Notes: generated by a model from the sequence alone, not told the origin. A stretch of 64,000 nucleotides of DNA from Rhodoferax ferrireducens (GCF_003347515.1 NZ_QEII01000240.1:1-64000), one strand, 5' to 3'. Positions 50,528 to 59,635 are shown, numbered from the stretch's first letter. Numbers and translations: made by a program.

Positions 50528-51742
50528 ATGCCCTCGTCAATACCTTTCTTTAACCATGACAGCACCCACCCCATCATGACCACCACCCACGACAGCGAAC
50601 GCGCTGAACAACTGACCCTGCTGCGCGAAAGCGCACTCAGTTTCGCCACCAAGGAATCGCCCCTGACCCGCGCCCGCGCCCTGCGCCAGCAGACGCCGGG
50701 CTTTGAGCGCCGCTTCTGGGCCGCCCTGGCCGAGCAGGGCTGGACGGGGCTGCTGGTCCCCGAAACCCTGGGCGGCTACGAGCAAGGCTTCACCGAAATG
50801 GCCGAGGTGGTCGCCGCACTCGCCTCTCAGGTTGCGCCCGAACCCGTGGTGCCGGTGCTGGTCTTCGCCGGCCGCCTGCTGGCCCATGCGGGCAGCACCG
50901 ACATCGCCACCCGCCTGCTCACCGAGGTGGCCGAAGGCCGCACCCTGCCCGCCGTGGCCTGGCAGGAAGACATCACCGGCGCCAAAGACCGGACGGATCA
51001 GGCAGCCACCCGGCTGGAGCGCCAGGCCGACGCCCTGCTGCTCAATGGCAGCAAGCGCCATGTGCGCCCCGGCGCCGGCGCCGACGGCTACATCGTCAGC
51101 GCCACGGGACCGGGCGGCCTGGCCCTGGTGTGGGTGCCCGCCGACACGGCCGGCCTGACCGTGAGCAGCCAGCCGCTGGCCGACGGCAGCTATGCCGCCC
51201 AGCTTGATTTGAACAGCGTTCGCCTGCCCGCCAGCCACCTGCTGGCCGAAGGGGCCCATGCCGTCGCCGCGCTGACCCGCGCTTACGATGAAACCCTGGT
51301 ATTGGCCAGCGTTGAACTGCTGGCCCTGGTGCGCGGCATGCTGTCCATGACGCAGAACTACCTGTGCACGCGGGTCCAGTTCGGCAAGCCGATCGGCAGC
51401 TTCCAGTCGCTGCAGCACCGCGCCGTCGACCTGTTGATTCAGCAGGAACTGACCGCCAGCGTGGTGGCGCAGGCCCTAGCCCTGCTCGATGACCCGGACA
51501 GCAACTCCAGCGCGCGCTCGGCCATGGCCAGCCGCGTCAAGTCACGCGCATCGGACGCCGGGCTGCAGGTCGCGCGCGAAGCGGTGCAACTGCACGGCGC
51601 CATCGGCGTCACCGATGAATACGACCTCGGTCTGTACCTGCAGCGCGCCCTGGTGCTGTCCGCCTGGCTGGGCAACGGCAGCCAGCAGCGCCGCCGCTAC
51701 GCCGACCTCACCCAAAACGCCACCGCGCAGGAACACGCATGA
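50528..51742 (+). CDS. acyl-CoA dehydrogenase-like subunit, probable heteromer partner
   Basis: This 404-residue protein has the acyl-CoA dehydrogenase fold but weak family motifs: the flavin-binding TEPxxGSD is replaced around AWQEDITGAKD, and neither usual base Glu is evident. It overlaps the next dehydrogenase gene by four bases. Overlapping pairs with one degenerate subunit are known to make alpha2beta2 acyl-CoA dehydrogenases in steroid side-chain catabolism. The start at 50528 has GAGG nicely spaced; an internal ATG at 50576 does not. It probably does not act alone. Confidence 0.85.
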   Translation: MPSSIPFFNHDSTHPIMTTTHDSERAEQLTLLRESALSFATKESPLTRARALRQQTPGFERRFWAALAEQGWTGLLVPETLGGYEQGFTEMAEVVAALASQVAPEPVVPVLVFAGRLLAHAGSTDIATRLLTEVAEGRTLPAVAWQEDITGAKDRTDQAATRLERQADALLLNGSKRHVRPGAGADGYIVSATGPGGLALVWVPADTAGLTVSSQPLADGSYAAQLDLNSVRLPASHLLAEGAHAVAALTRAYDETLVLASVELLALVRGMLSMTQNYLCTRVQFGKPIGSFQSLQHRAVDLLIQQELTASVVAQALALLDDPDSNSSARSAMASRVKSRASDAGLQVAREAVQLHGAIGVTDEYDLGLYLQRALVLSAWLGNGSQQRRRYADLTQNATAQEHA

Positions 51743-52908
51743 ACACCACCGCCTCCACCACCACCGACTGGAATGCACTGGACAACGCCAGCTTTCGCGC
51801 TACCCTGCGCGAATTTTTTGAAAAACATTTCCCCAGCGAATGGCGCTACCCGCAGCGGCGCCTGCGCTGGTCCGAAATCGGACCGTGGTACCTGAAGCTT
51901 TCGGAAAAAGGCTGGGTCGCGCCGAGCTGGCCCACGCAGTACGGCGGCATGGGACTCTCGCCCGAAAAACTCATCATCTTCATCGAAGAGCAGGAGCGCT
52001 GGGGCGTGGCGCGCGCGCCCGACATGGGCATCACCATGGTCGGCCCGCTGCTGATCAACCACGGCAACGACGCCCAGCGCGCCTACTACCTGCCCAAGAT
52101 CATCGCCGGTGAGCACATCTGGTGCCAGGGTTACTCCGAGCCCAATTCGGGTTCCGACCTGGCCAGCCTGCGCACCGAAGCGGTGGTTGACGGCGACGAT
52201 TTCATCGTCAACGGACAAAAGACCTGGACCACGCTGGCGCAGGACGCCACCCACATCTTCCTGCTGGTGCGCACCGACAAATCAGCCAAGAAGCAGGAGG
52301 GCATCAGCTTCCTGCTGGCCGACATGAAGACACCGGGCATCACGGTGCGCCCCATCCGCAACATCGCGGGCAGCGAGGACTTCTGCGAGGTCTTCCTAGA
52401 AAACGTGCGCGTGCCGCGCGCCAGCATCGTGGGCGAGTTGAACAAGGGCTGGACCATCGCCAAGGCACTGCTCGGCTTCGAGCGCATCTTCCTGGGCAGC
52501 CCCAAGCAAAGCCAGTACGCGCTGGCGCGCGTGCGGGAAGCCGGGCAGCGGCTCGGCCTGTTCGAAGACACCGGTTTTGTCGACCGCTACACCAAACTGG
52601 CGCTGGACGTGGCCGACCTGGGCGCGCTCTATGGCCGCTTCATTGACCAAGTCAAACGCGGCGAAACCCTCGGCCCCGATGTCTCCATGCTCAAGCTGTT
52701 CGGCACCGAAACCTATTCGCGCCTGGCCGACCTGCTGGTCGATGTCATGGGCTCGAGTGGCGGCACGCCCGGCTCCACCGCCCTGCCCGGCGGCAAGACC
52801 GATGCGCTGACCACCTTCTACAACGCGCGCCCGGCCACCATCTACGGCGGCAGCAACGAAGTGCAGCGCAACATCCTGGCCGCCAGCGTGCTGAAGTTAC
52901 CTTCATGA
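51739..52908 (+). CDS. acyl-CoA dehydrogenase, probable partner of the preceding gene
   Basis: This 389-residue subunit has the flavin motif QGYSEPNSGSDLASL and the NGQKTWTT segment, a Glu in FERIFLG at the alternative base position, and IYGGSNEVQRNI in place of IYEGT. With the overlapping gene upstream it probably forms a two-subunit enzyme whose flavin site is shared. It overlaps the following DUF35 gene by four bases, tying this pair to the Ltp-like module. This is the same functional order (dehydrogenase next to DUF35 and Ltp) seen at 23.8-26.6 kb. Confidence 0.88.
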   Translation: MNTTASTTTDWNALDNASFRATLREFFEKHFPSEWRYPQRRLRWSEIGPWYLKLSEKGWVAPSWPTQYGGMGLSPEKLIIFIEEQERWGVARAPDMGITMVGPLLINHGNDAQRAYYLPKIIAGEHIWCQGYSEPNSGSDLASLRTEAVVDGDDFIVNGQKTWTTLAQDATHIFLLVRTDKSAKKQEGISFLLADMKTPGITVRPIRNIAGSEDFCEVFLENVRVPRASIVGELNKGWTIAKALLGFERIFLGSPKQSQYALARVREAGQRLGLFEDTGFVDRYTKLALDVADLGALYGRFIDQVKRGETLGPDVSMLKLFGTETYSRLADLLVDVMGSSGGTPGSTALPGGKTDALTTFYNARPATIYGGSNEVQRNILAASVLKLPS

Positions 52909-53312
52909 GCGGCGTGCGCCATCCTGTTTTTGAAGGCCCCGGCCCGGACGCGCTGTTCGCGCAGGCGTTGGCGCAAGGCCGCTTTCAGATTCAGCATTGC
53001 AGCGCCTGCCACCAGCATGTGTTTTACCCACGCACGCTGTGTCCGCATTGCGGCTCGGCCCAGCTTGACTGGGTGGCTCCCAGCGGCGCGGCTTGCGTCT
53101 ACTCCAGCACCACGGTGCGCCGAAAACCCGAGTCCGGCGGCGACTACAACGTCGCGCTGGTGGACCTGGCCGAAGGGCCGCGGCTGATGTCGCGCATCGA
53201 TGGCGTGGCACCCGACCAGGTGCGCATCGGCATGCGCGTGCAGGCCCGCGTGATCGACGACCCCATCAAGGGCAAGTTACTGGTCTTCATCCCCGAGGGC
53301 ACCACACCATGA
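52905..53312 (+). CDS. DUF35 OB-fold/zinc-ribbon partner of an Ltp-like protein
   Basis: This 135-residue protein has the zinc ribbon CSACHQHVFYPRTLCPHC near residues 32-49 and a C-terminal OB-fold. It overlaps both its upstream dehydrogenase gene and its downstream Ltp-like gene by four bases. The pair is parallel to that at 24994/25401 and probably forms the same type of complex. Confidence 0.92.
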   Translation: MSGVRHPVFEGPGPDALFAQALAQGRFQIQHCSACHQHVFYPRTLCPHCGSAQLDWVAPSGAACVYSSTTVRRKPESGGDYNVALVDLAEGPRLMSRIDGVAPDQVRIGMRVQARVIDDPIKGKLLVFIPEGTTP

Positions 53313-54466
53313 GCGCCGTCTCCCCCCTGCGCGGCGCCGCCGCCATCGTCGGCGCCAGCCTGGGCGGCGTGCCCATGGCGCCGGGGCGCAGCGCGCTCGA
53401 AATCCTGGGCGAAGCGGTGCACGGCGCGCTGGCCGATGCGGGCCTGAAGCTGTCCGATGTCGATGGCCTGTTCACCGGTTCGTCCTACCACTTCCTCGCC
53501 GGCCTGTCGGTGGCGGAGTACTTGGGGCTCAAGCCCAAATTCTGCGAAGCCACCATGGTCGGCGGCTCGTCCTACGTCAGCCACCTGCTCACCGCCGCCA
53601 TGGCCCTGCACACCGACCAGTGCGAGGTGGCGCTGATTTGCTACGGCAGCAACCAGGGTTCGGGCTTCGGCAAGCTCAAGTCGATGGCCGAAACGCCCTT
53701 GTACGAAGCGCCCTACGAGCCGCGCTACCCGATCTCCAGCTACGCCCTGGCGGCAGCGCGCCACATGCACCAGTACGGCAGCACGCGCGAAGACCTGGCG
53801 CACATCGCGGTGGCGGCGCGCCAGTGGGCGCAACTCAATCCGCTGGCCTACGCACGCGATCCGCTCAGCATCGAGCAGGTGCTGGCTTCGCGTCTGGTGA
53901 GCGACCCGCTCTCGGTACTCGATTGCTGCCTGGTCACCGACGGCGGCGGCGCCCTGGTGCTGGTGCGCAGCGATCGGGCGAAAGACTTTCCCAAGCCGCC
54001 GGTCTACGTGCTGGGCGCGGCCGCGGCCACCTGGCACCGCCAGATCGGCTCCATGCCCGACCTGACCGTGACCGCCGCCGCCGAGTCGGGGCCGCGCGCC
54101 TTTGCCATGGCCGGTCTGACCCCGAAGGATGTGGACGTGCTGGAGCTGTACGACGCCTTCACCATCAACACGCTGCTATTCCTCGAAGACCTGGGCTTTT
54201 GCGCCAAGGGCGAAGGCGGCGCTTTTGTGCGCAACGGGCGCATCGCGCCGGGCGGCGTGTTGCCGGTCAATACCAATGGTGGTGGCCTGTCGTGCTGCCA
54301 CCCCGGCATGTACGGCATGTTCCTGCTGATCGAGGCGGTGCAGCAACTGCGCGCCGAGGCCGGGGAACGCCAGGTGCCGGGCGCGGAGATCGCCCTGTGT
54401 CATGGCAACGGCGGCGTTCTCTCAAGCCAGGTGACGGCCCTGCTGGGCACGGCCGCCACCGTCTGA
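53309..54466 (+). CDS. thiolase-like lipid-transfer (Ltp/SCP-x) family protein
   Basis: This 385-residue protein is a paralogue of the one at 25401. The thiolase nucleophile Cys is absent (TMVGGSSYVSH), VLELYDAFT keeps the Tyr, and the C-terminal motif is GGGLSCCHPGMYG, with Cys where the other protein has Tyr-Ala. It is therefore unlikely to be a true thiolase; a retro-aldolase with the DUF35 partner is the better guess. The start at 53309 overlaps the DUF35 stop; an earlier in-frame start lies within that gene. Confidence 0.9.
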   Translation: MSAVSPLRGAAAIVGASLGGVPMAPGRSALEILGEAVHGALADAGLKLSDVDGLFTGSSYHFLAGLSVAEYLGLKPKFCEATMVGGSSYVSHLLTAAMALHTDQCEVALICYGSNQGSGFGKLKSMAETPLYEAPYEPRYPISSYALAAARHMHQYGSTREDLAHIAVAARQWAQLNPLAYARDPLSIEQVLASRLVSDPLSVLDCCLVTDGGGALVLVRSDRAKDFPKPPVYVLGAAAATWHRQIGSMPDLTVTAAAESGPRAFAMAGLTPKDVDVLELYDAFTINTLLFLEDLGFCAKGEGGAFVRNGRIAPGGVLPVNTNGGGLSCCHPGMYGMFLLIEAVQQLRAEAGERQVPGAEIALCHGNGGVLSSQVTALLGTAATV

Positions 54467-54495
54467 TTTTTTTACTTAACGAACAGGAGTCATTC

Positions 54496-55416
54496 ATGAA
54501 CAAAGGCATCATGCTGCAAGACAAGGTGGCCGTGGTCACCGGCGCAGGCCGGGGCATCGGCCGCGACATCGCACTGATGATGGCGGCGCAAGGCGCCAAG
54601 GTGGTGGTCAACGACATCGGCGCCTCGGTCGGCGGCGAAGGCAGCGACGCCAGCCCCGGCCAGCAGGTGGTCAACGAGATCAAGGCTGCTGGCGGCCAGG
54701 CCGTTCTCAGCACCGACAGCGTCTCGACCTGGCCCACGGCCAACCGCATCATCGAGTGCGCGGCCGACACCTTCGGCCGCATCGACATCGTCGTCAACAA
54801 TGCCGGCATTCTGCGCGACCGGCTGTTCTTCAACATGTCGCCCGAGGAGTGGAGCGCCGTCATCGACGTGCACCTCAACGGCAGCTTCTTCACCTCGCGC
54901 GCGGCCGCCCCGCATTTCAAGACACAAAAATCGGGCGCCTACGTGCACATGACCTCCACCTCGGGCCTGATCGGCAACCTGGGCCAGGCCAACTACGCCG
55001 CCGCCAAGCTGGGCGTCGTGGCCATGTCACGCCACATCGCCGGCGACATGCAGCGCTACAACGTGCGCTCCAACTGCATCTCGCCGTTCGCCTGGAGCCG
55101 CATGATCGGCGCGATCCCGACCGACACCCCCGAGCAGCAGGCGCGCGTGGAAAAGCTGAAAAAACTCGGCACCGAACAGATTGCGCCGATGGCCACCTTC
55201 CTGGCCAGCGATGCCGCGGCAGACGTCACGGCCCAGATCTTCGCCGTGCGCGGCAACGAGATTTTCCTCATGAGCCAGTCGCGCCCGATCCGCGGCATGC
55301 ACACCAGCGAAGGTTGGACGCCCGAGACCATCGCCGAGCGCGTGCTGCCCGCGATGAAGCAGAACTTCTATCCGCTGGAGAGCTCGAACATCGTGTTCTC
55401 CTGGGACCCGGTCTGA
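54496..55416 (+). CDS. MFE-2-like 3-hydroxyacyl-CoA dehydrogenase (SDR family)
   Basis: This 306-residue SDR has TGAGRGIGRDIA for NAD binding, VVNDIG with the Asp favouring NAD, VNNAG, and the active site NYAAAK. The GSVGGEGSDASPG-like insert (ASVGGEGSDASPG) after strand 2 is typical of the dehydrogenase unit of peroxisomal multifunctional enzyme type 2. It oxidises (3R)-hydroxyacyl-CoAs. A hydratase-2-like gene follows at 55515, so the two supply the MFE-2 activities as separate proteins. CAGGAG precedes the ATG. Confidence 0.9.
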   Translation: MNKGIMLQDKVAVVTGAGRGIGRDIALMMAAQGAKVVVNDIGASVGGEGSDASPGQQVVNEIKAAGGQAVLSTDSVSTWPTANRIIECAADTFGRIDIVVNNAGILRDRLFFNMSPEEWSAVIDVHLNGSFFTSRAAAPHFKTQKSGAYVHMTSTSGLIGNLGQANYAAAKLGVVAMSRHIAGDMQRYNVRSNCISPFAWSRMIGAIPTDTPEQQARVEKLKKLGTEQIAPMATFLASDAAADVTAQIFAVRGNEIFLMSQSRPIRGMHTSEGWTPETIAERVLPAMKQNFYPLESSNIVFSWDPV

Positions 55417-55429
55417 GATGCGCGCCCCC

Positions 55430-55508
55430 ACGTTTGCGGCTTTGCCGCTGCACTGCCCCCCGAGGGGGCTTCGCCCTTCTTGGGGCGGCCCGGCGAAGTG
55501 CGGCGTCT
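55430..55508. repeat. Comamonadaceae-type intergenic GC palindromic repeat
   Basis: The gap between two coding genes contains CCCCCCGAGGGGGC at 55456-55469, followed by TTCGCCCTTCTTGGGGCGGCC, giving two possible hairpins (C-run/G-run and GCCC/GGGC). I remember very similar intergenic sequences in Acidovorax, Polaromonas and relatives. It may stabilise or attenuate the mRNA between the SDR and hydratase genes. Confidence 0.55.
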
Positions 55509-55514
55509 AGCACC

Positions 55515-56372
55515 ATGGCGATCAACTACGAGCAACTGATGGCATGGCCGTTCGAGGACGTGCACCATCGCTACACGCAGCAGGGCACCATGCTCTATGC
55601 GCTCGGCGTCGGCCTGGGCACCGACCCGACCAACGAGACCGAGCTGCGCTTCGTCTACGAGAAAAACCTGCTGGCGCTGCCCACGCTGCCGGTGGTGCTG
55701 GGCTACCCCGGCATGTGGCTCAAGGACCCGGCCACCGGCGTCGACTGGGTGCGTCTGGTGCATGGCGAGCAGGGCTTGCGCCTGCACCAGCCCTTGCCGC
55801 CCGAGGGCGAGGTGATCGGGCGCACGCGGGTGAGCCAGATCATCGACAAAGGGCCGGGCAAGGGCGCGCTGATCTACACCGAGCGCACGGTGACTGACGC
55901 CGCCAGCGGCGAGTTGCTGGCCACGTTGAATTCCACCACCTTCTGCCGCGCCGACGGCGGCTTTGGCGGCCCAGCCGGCCCGGTCAAAACTGTGCATGAA
56001 CTGCCCACGCGCGCGGCTGACCACAGTGTCGATTTCGCCACCCAGCCGCGCGCTGCGCTGATCTACCGGCTCTCGGGCGACTACAACCCGCTGCATGCCG
56101 AACCCGCGGTGGCAAGCGCCGCCGGCTTCAAGCGGCCCATCCTGCACGGCCTGGCCACCTACGGCATCGCGGGCTGGGCCGTCGTCAAGCAGGTGTGCGG
56201 CGGCGACCCGGCCGCCATGCAATCGCTTGACGTGCGCTTCTCGTCACCGGTTTATCCCGGCGAGACGATACGCACCGAGCTTTGGGTCGACGGCAAGGTC
56301 GTGTCGTTTCGCGCCCGCGCCGTCGAACGCGACATCCTCGTGCTGAACAACGGACGCGCCGAGCTGCGCTGA
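55515..56372 (+). CDS. MaoC/hydratase-2 double hot-dog enoyl-CoA hydratase
   Basis: This 285-residue double hot-dog protein matches the hydratase-2 unit of MFE-2. An N-terminal pseudo-domain (about 1-130) carries LPVVLGYPGMWLKD. The C-terminal catalytic domain has YRLSGDYNPLHAEPAVA with the catalytic Asp and His, then GFKRPILHGLATYGIAG. It hydrates trans-2-enoyl-CoAs to (3R)-hydroxyacyl-CoAs, including 2-methyl-branched and bulky ones. It is coupled in function to the SDR upstream. No strong ribosome binding site is obvious after the repeat. Confidence 0.92.
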   Translation: MAINYEQLMAWPFEDVHHRYTQQGTMLYALGVGLGTDPTNETELRFVYEKNLLALPTLPVVLGYPGMWLKDPATGVDWVRLVHGEQGLRLHQPLPPEGEVIGRTRVSQIIDKGPGKGALIYTERTVTDAASGELLATLNSTTFCRADGGFGGPAGPVKTVHELPTRAADHSVDFATQPRAALIYRLSGDYNPLHAEPAVASAAGFKRPILHGLATYGIAGWAVVKQVCGGDPAAMQSLDVRFSSPVYPGETIRTELWVDGKVVSFRARAVERDILVLNNGRAELR

Positions 56373-56423
56373 CCGTCCATTGCCTTTCATTTTCATTTTC
56401 TATTTTTTTCAAGGAGCCTCAAG

Positions 56424-57227
56424 ATGAACTACGCTGACTTTCAATTCCTCAAGTTCGACAACAAACCCAATGGCGTGCTGCTGATCACCATCAACCGCCC
56501 CGAGGTGATGAACGCCACCAATGCCCGCCTGCATTGGGAGCTGACCAAGGTCTGGGGCGTCGTCAACGACGATCCCAAGACCAAAGTTGCCGTCATTACC
56601 GGCGCTGGCGATCAGGCCTTTTCGGCCGGCGGCGATCTGGAGTGGGTTGCCAACATGGTCGGCAACCCCAAGGAAATCGCCAACACCATGACCGAGGCGT
56701 CGGACGTGGTCTACAACATGATGGCCTGCGACAAGCCCATCATCTCGGCCATCAACGGCGTGGCCGTGGGCGCCGGTCTTGCAGTCGCCTTCCTGGCTGA
56801 CATCAGCATCATGGCCGAGGAGGCCAAGATCACCGATGGTCACGTCAAGATCGGTGTCGCCGCCGGCGACCACGCCGCCATCCTGTGGCCGCTGCTGTGC
56901 GGCATGGCCAAGGCCAAGTACTACCTGCTGACGGCCGAGTTCGTCAACGGCAAGGAAGCCGAGCGCATCGGCCTGGTCAGCCTGTGCGTGCCGCGCGCCG
57001 AGCTGATGGACAAGGCGATGGCAGTGGCCAACAAACTGGCCATGGGTAGCCAGCAGGCGATCCGCTTCACCAAACGTTCCTTGAACGGTTGGATGAACGT
57101 GGCGCGCCCGATCTTCGAGAGCTCGCTGGCCATGGAGATGCTGTGTTTCCTGGGCGAGGACGCCAAGGAAGGCGTGGCATCGGTGCGCGAGAAACGCGCG
57201 CCCAAGTTCCCTTCCGCCCAACTGTAA
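56424..57227 (+). CDS. crotonase-family protein lacking both hydratase glutamates
   Basis: This 267-residue crotonase-fold protein has GAGDQAFSAGGDLEWV and NGVAVGAGLAVAFLADI. The first classical Glu position is Ala/Leu. The second segment reads ITDGHVKIGVAAGDHAA, with His where Glu is expected. This is a subfamily I cannot name with certainty; such members may isomerise, hydrolyse C-C bonds or act on cyclic ketoacyl-CoAs. AAGGAG precedes the ATG. It lies between the hydratase-2 gene and a dehydrogenase gene. Confidence 0.88.
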   Translation: MNYADFQFLKFDNKPNGVLLITINRPEVMNATNARLHWELTKVWGVVNDDPKTKVAVITGAGDQAFSAGGDLEWVANMVGNPKEIANTMTEASDVVYNMMACDKPIISAINGVAVGAGLAVAFLADISIMAEEAKITDGHVKIGVAAGDHAAILWPLLCGMAKAKYYLLTAEFVNGKEAERIGLVSLCVPRAELMDKAMAVANKLAMGSQQAIRFTKRSLNGWMNVARPIFESSLAMEMLCFLGEDAKEGVASVREKRAPKFPSAQL

Positions 57228-57241
57228 AGAAAGAGTCCCCC

Positions 57242-58408
57242 ATGGATTTCAACCTGACCCAGGAACAACGGATGATCTACGAGTACGGCGACCGTATCTC
57301 GAAGCAGTTCGATCACAACTACTGGCGAGGCTACGCCGAGAAGAACGAACGTCCGGTCGAGCTGTACCAGCAGATCACTGACGACGGTTTTCTTGGCATC
57401 ATGGTGCCCGAGGCCTATGGCGGTGCCGGCCAGGGCATGACCGAAATGCTGCTGTTCATGGAGGGCCTGGCCAACAACGGCATTCCGCTGCTGAACCTGG
57501 TGGTCGGGCCGACCATGACCATGGGCCTGCTGGCCAAGCACGCCAGCGAGGACATGAAGCGCCGCTTTCTGCCGGGCGGCTGCACCGGCGAGATCAAGTT
57601 CTGCTTCGCCATCACCGAGCCCAACGCCGGCTCGAACTCGATCGAGATCACCAGCATCGCCAAGTCCGACGGCAAGGGCGGCTTCAAGCTCAACGGCCAG
57701 AAGGTCTTCATCACCGACGCCAACTGCGCCGACTACGCCATGGTCGTGACGCGCACCACGGCGCGCGCCGACGTGAAGAAGAAGACCGACGGCTTCACCA
57801 TCTTCATGGTCGACATGAAGAAGAAGGGCATCAGCAAGACCTTGATTCCGATTGCCTTCCCGGTGCCAGAAACGCAGTGGCAGGTGTTCTTCGACGACGT
57901 GGAACTCACCGAAGCCGACGTGCTGGGCGAGGTCGGCAAGGGCTTCAACATTCTGTTCGACACCCTCAACCCGGAGCGCATCATCCTGTCGGGGCTGTGC
58001 ACCGGCGTCGGCCGCTTCGCGCTCAAGCGCGCGGTTGACTACGCCAATGATCGCAAGGTGTTCAACAACACGCCCATCGGCGCCTACCAGGGCGTGCAGC
58101 ATCCGCTGGCCATGGCGCGCAGCGAAATCGAAATGGCTTCGCTGATGGCGCTCAAGGCCGCCTGGGCTTTCGACCAGGGCCTGCCCGCCGGCGAATTTGC
58201 CAACATGGCCAAGTACGCTGCCGCCGAAGCCGGCATTCACGCCGTCGACAGCGCGATCCAGTGCTTCGGCGGCAACGGCTTCACCAAGGAATACGGAATC
58301 TACGATCTGTACGGCCTGGTGCGACTGCTGCGCACCGCGCCGCTGAACCGTGAAATGGTGCTCAACCACATCGCCGAGCATGTGATGGGCCTGCCGCGCT
58401 CGTACTGA
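57242..58408 (+). CDS. acyl-CoA dehydrogenase
   Basis: This 388-residue dehydrogenase has CFAITEPNAGSNSIEI and KLNGQKVFITDANC. A Glu stands in LNPERIILSG (isovaleryl-type base position), and RTAPLNREMVLN replaces IYEGT. Its end, AEHVMGLPRSY, matches the paralogue at 49317. The shared catalytic-Glu position with branched-chain dehydrogenases suggests an alpha- or beta-branched substrate. It begins 14 bases after the crotonase gene and is followed after nine bases by a CoA-transferase gene. Confidence 0.9.
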   Translation: MDFNLTQEQRMIYEYGDRISKQFDHNYWRGYAEKNERPVELYQQITDDGFLGIMVPEAYGGAGQGMTEMLLFMEGLANNGIPLLNLVVGPTMTMGLLAKHASEDMKRRFLPGGCTGEIKFCFAITEPNAGSNSIEITSIAKSDGKGGFKLNGQKVFITDANCADYAMVVTRTTARADVKKKTDGFTIFMVDMKKKGISKTLIPIAFPVPETQWQVFFDDVELTEADVLGEVGKGFNILFDTLNPERIILSGLCTGVGRFALKRAVDYANDRKVFNNTPIGAYQGVQHPLAMARSEIEMASLMALKAAWAFDQGLPAGEFANMAKYAAAEAGIHAVDSAIQCFGGNGFTKEYGIYDLYGLVRLLRTAPLNREMVLNHIAEHVMGLPRSY

Positions 58409-58417
58409 CAGGTGTCC

Positions 58418-59635
58418 ATGAGCACAAGTTCTCCCCGCCCCATCTTCGGCGCGCTGGCCGGCCTGAAGGTGATCGACCTGTCGCGCGTGCTCGGCGGGCC
58501 GTACTGCGGTCAGATCCTGGCCGACCACGGCGCGCGCGTCATCAAGGTCGAACCGCCCGCAGGTGACGAAACCCGCGCCTGGGGCCCGCCCTTTGCCGAC
58601 GATGGCACCGCGGCCTACTACAACGGCCTGAACCGCAACAAGCGCGACATCGCCATCGACCTGTCCAGGCCCGAAGGGCGCGAGATCGTGCTCAAGCTGC
58701 TGGAAGACGCCGACGTGCTGATCGAGAACTTCAAGATCGGCACGCTGGAGCGCTGGGGCATCGGCTATGAACAGAGCTTGCGCGAACGCTTTCCGCGCCT
58801 GATCCACTGCCGCGTCAGCGGCTTCGGCGCCGACGGGCCGCTGGGCGGCGCACCGGGCTACGACGCGGTGGCGCAGGCGCTGGGCGGCCTGATGAGCGTC
58901 AACGGCACGCCCGACACCGGCCCGCTGCGGGTCGGGGTGCCGGTGGTCGACATCACCACCGGCCTGTCGGCCGTGATCGGCGTGCTGCTGGCGGTGATCG
59001 AACGCCAGCGCTCCGGGCGCGGGCAATTCGTCGAGGCCACACTGTACGACACCGCCGTGTCGCTGCTGCACCCGCAAAGCGCCAACTGGTTGCAGTCGGG
59101 CCAGACACCCAAGCTCAGCGGCAATGCGCATTCCAACATCGCGCCTTACGACAAGTTTCTGACCCAGACCTGCGAGGTGTTTCTGGGGATCGGCAACAAC
59201 GGACAGTGGAAGAAGCTGTGCGAGTTCCTCGGCCGTCCCGACATGGCCGATGAGCCGCGCTTTGCCACCAACGCCGACCGATTCCGTGAGCGCGACGCGC
59301 TGCGCGCCCTGCTGGAGGCATATCTGCTGCAGGTTGATGGCGAGTGGCTGTGCCGCGAGTTGCTGGCCGCCGGCATTCCAGCCGGCGCCGTCAGGACCAT
59401 TCCGCAGGTACTGACCGACCCCCACACCCTGCATCGGGACATGGTGGTGCAGGTGGAGGGGGTTCAAGGCATTGGCATCCCGGTCAAACTGTCGCGCACG
59501 CCCGGCCAAGCCCGCACGATGGCGCCGCGCTTCGGCCAGCACACGCGCGAACTGCTCATTGAACACGGCTACGGCGCTGCCACCATTGACGTCCTGATCG
59601 CACGGGGGACCATCGTGGAACACGTTGCAACATGA
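58418..59635 (+). CDS. class III (CaiB/BaiF) CoA-transferase
   Basis: This 405-residue family III CoA-transferase has VIDLSRVLGGPYCGQILADHGA, LNRNKRDIAIDL and catalytic Asp149 in APGYDAVAQALGG. The ATG at 58418 has ACAGG upstream and is preferred over a GTG six bases earlier. It is the last gene before a 142-base gap and hairpin, so it probably closes the rightward operon. Its acid substrate is unknown; it gives the cluster a third transferase besides those at 12698 and 18422. Confidence 0.92.
   Translation: MSTSSPRPIFGALAGLKVIDLSRVLGGPYCGQILADHGARVIKVEPPAGDETRAWGPPFADDGTAAYYNGLNRNKRDIAIDLSRPEGREIVLKLLEDADVLIENFKIGTLERWGIGYEQSLRERFPRLIHCRVSGFGADGPLGGAPGYDAVAQALGGLMSVNGTPDTGPLRVGVPVVDITTGLSAVIGVLLAVIERQRSGRGQFVEATLYDTAVSLLHPQSANWLQSGQTPKLSGNAHSNIAPYDKFLTQTCEVFLGIGNNGQWKKLCEFLGRPDMADEPRFATNADRFRERDALRALLEAYLLQVDGEWLCRELLAAGIPAGAVRTIPQVLTDPHTLHRDMVVQVEGVQGIGIPVKLSRTPGQARTMAPRFGQHTRELLIEHGYGAATIDVLIARGTIVEHVAT

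Noticed and set aside
56921..59623. 900-codon minus-strand open frame
   Set aside because: It is antisense to a crotonase, a dehydrogenase and a CoA-transferase gene, all of which have clear family motifs.
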